Source of the DNA: SLJN01 sp964505385
GTDB lineage: Bacteria; Bacteroidota; Rhodothermia; Balneolales; Natronogracilivirgulaceae
Assembly (NCBI GenBank): GCA_964505385.1
Contig: CAZDIA010000011.1
Location: 1-64,000, forward strand
Direction: 5' to 3'
Length of the DNA: 64,000 nucleotides
This document shows, one piece after another, positions 63,710 through 64,000 of this stretch. Numbering within the stretch: position 1 is the stretch's first letter; each line of letters begins with the position of its first letter. Made by a program: the position numbers and the translations under genes. The notes below the pieces were generated by a model, which saw nothing but the letters and a program-made list of their open reading frames with translations, made no database searches and was not told the DNA's origin.

Positions 63710-64000
63710 CTACTCATCTCTAACCATCTCATACAGACTGTATTCCCCTATATTCCAAAACGGCGTTCTCGATATCAGTTGATCAAAACGCCATAGTTTT
63801 TCTGCGACACTACCCAGTTTATCGAGAAGATGCGCCCGATACCAGGCGGGATAGAAGATACTGTACCCGCGGGTTTCAGTAATTTTGAAATGATTTTTAA
63901 AAGCCTTTCGGATATCTCCTGCGGAAAAAACATTGCTTGGCAGCTTGCGGTTGTCGGAATACCCTTGCCATCGTCCTAATACTCTCTCAAAAGCTTTGTC
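63710..64000 (-). CDS. C-terminal end of a probable SAM-dependent methyltransferase (partial)
   Basis: A reading frame of 96 codons runs from the window edge to TAG at 63710-63712. The visible part includes FSAGDIRKAFKNHFKI, GYSIFYPAWYRAHLLDKL and the ending FWNIGEYSLYEMVRDE. This style of C-terminus is seen in class I methyltransferases of lipid or glycan pathways, but the SAM-binding core is outside the window, so the call is tentative. The gene itself is real: it stays open to the edge and has normal codon use. Confidence 0.65.
   Translation of the reverse strand, partial: DKAFERVLGRWQGYSDNRKLPSNVFSAGDIRKAFKNHFKITETRGYSIFYPAWYRAHLLDKLGSVAEKLWRFDQLISRTPFWNIGEYSLYEMVRDE

Noticed and set aside
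1..64000. CRISPR array, tRNA or rRNA genes, toxin-antitoxin or restriction systems
   Set aside because: All gaps over about 100 bases were read on both strands; no spaced repeats, cloverleaf pattern or typical gene pairs were found.

Overview
The window reads as chromosomal DNA of a marine or mildly halophilic member of the Balneolota/Rhodothermota branch of the Bacteroidota assemblage. This is inferred from gene content, not from a marker phylogeny. The main reasons are an alternative complex III (ActA-F) operon running straight into a Rhodothermus-like A2-type caa3 oxidase, menaquinone biosynthesis genes, a PorV-like outer-membrane barrel, many acidic lipoproteins, few strong Shine-Dalgarno sites and several TAnnTTTG-like promoter elements. 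No rRNA, tRNA, CRISPR array, insertion sequence or prophage was seen. Gene density is high and most of the content is core metabolism.

Region 1 (1-17.7 kb) is respiration. It holds fumarase, then divergent ctaB/ctaA (heme O and heme A synthesis), then one long plus-strand operon: actA-B-C-D-E-F, a small single-span membrane protein, a SCO copper chaperone and coxB-A-C-D. A DUF420 (CtaM-like) protein converges on its end. Together these carry electrons from menaquinol through ACIII to a cytochrome-c-fused oxidase, with most of the heme A and CuA maturation factors close by.

Region 2 (17.7-28.4 kb) is mostly minus-strand housekeeping: a UPF0173 hydrolase, a YciO-type protein (plus strand), mtnA, xerD, a 7TM-HD phosphohydrolase, a STAS protein, ligA, a RodZ-like protein and comF. 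Region 3 (28.6-36.1 kb) has an unknown ParB-like-motif protein tail to tail with a flippase, an unknown membrane protein, a histidine phosphatase, ubiE/menG and an overlapping fabZ-panB-surE group, then an SDR on the minus strand.

Region 4 (36.2-46 kb) is the accessory part: an Ala/Glu-rich lipoprotein with an operator-like palindrome, a PorV-like barrel, a tandem Usp protein with ArsB, an FmdB zinc ribbon, a 600-base stretch with strong inverted repeats, a beta-propeller lipoprotein and a lipoprotein GH13 amylase. Region 5 (46.2-51.1 kb) is a coupled menF-menD-menH-menB operon. Region 6 (51.1-64 kb) has a Fur/Zur-type regulator with a MerC-like His-tailed membrane protein, an AtuA-like protein, a renalase-like flavoprotein, an asymmetric ABC exporter pair enclosing a ribonuclease Z, queD, a quinone oxidoreductase, a Rieske/YceI/DUF5777 cluster and the 3' end of a probable methyltransferase.

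The best leads for something little described are the Zur-like/MerC pair with a perfect 7-1-7 palindrome, the Ala/Glu-rich lipoprotein, the Rieske-YceI-DUF5777 cluster, the split ABC exporter with an RNase Z of altered metal motif, and the ParB-like-motif protein beside the flippase. I did not find a clear-cut new defence or mobile system.
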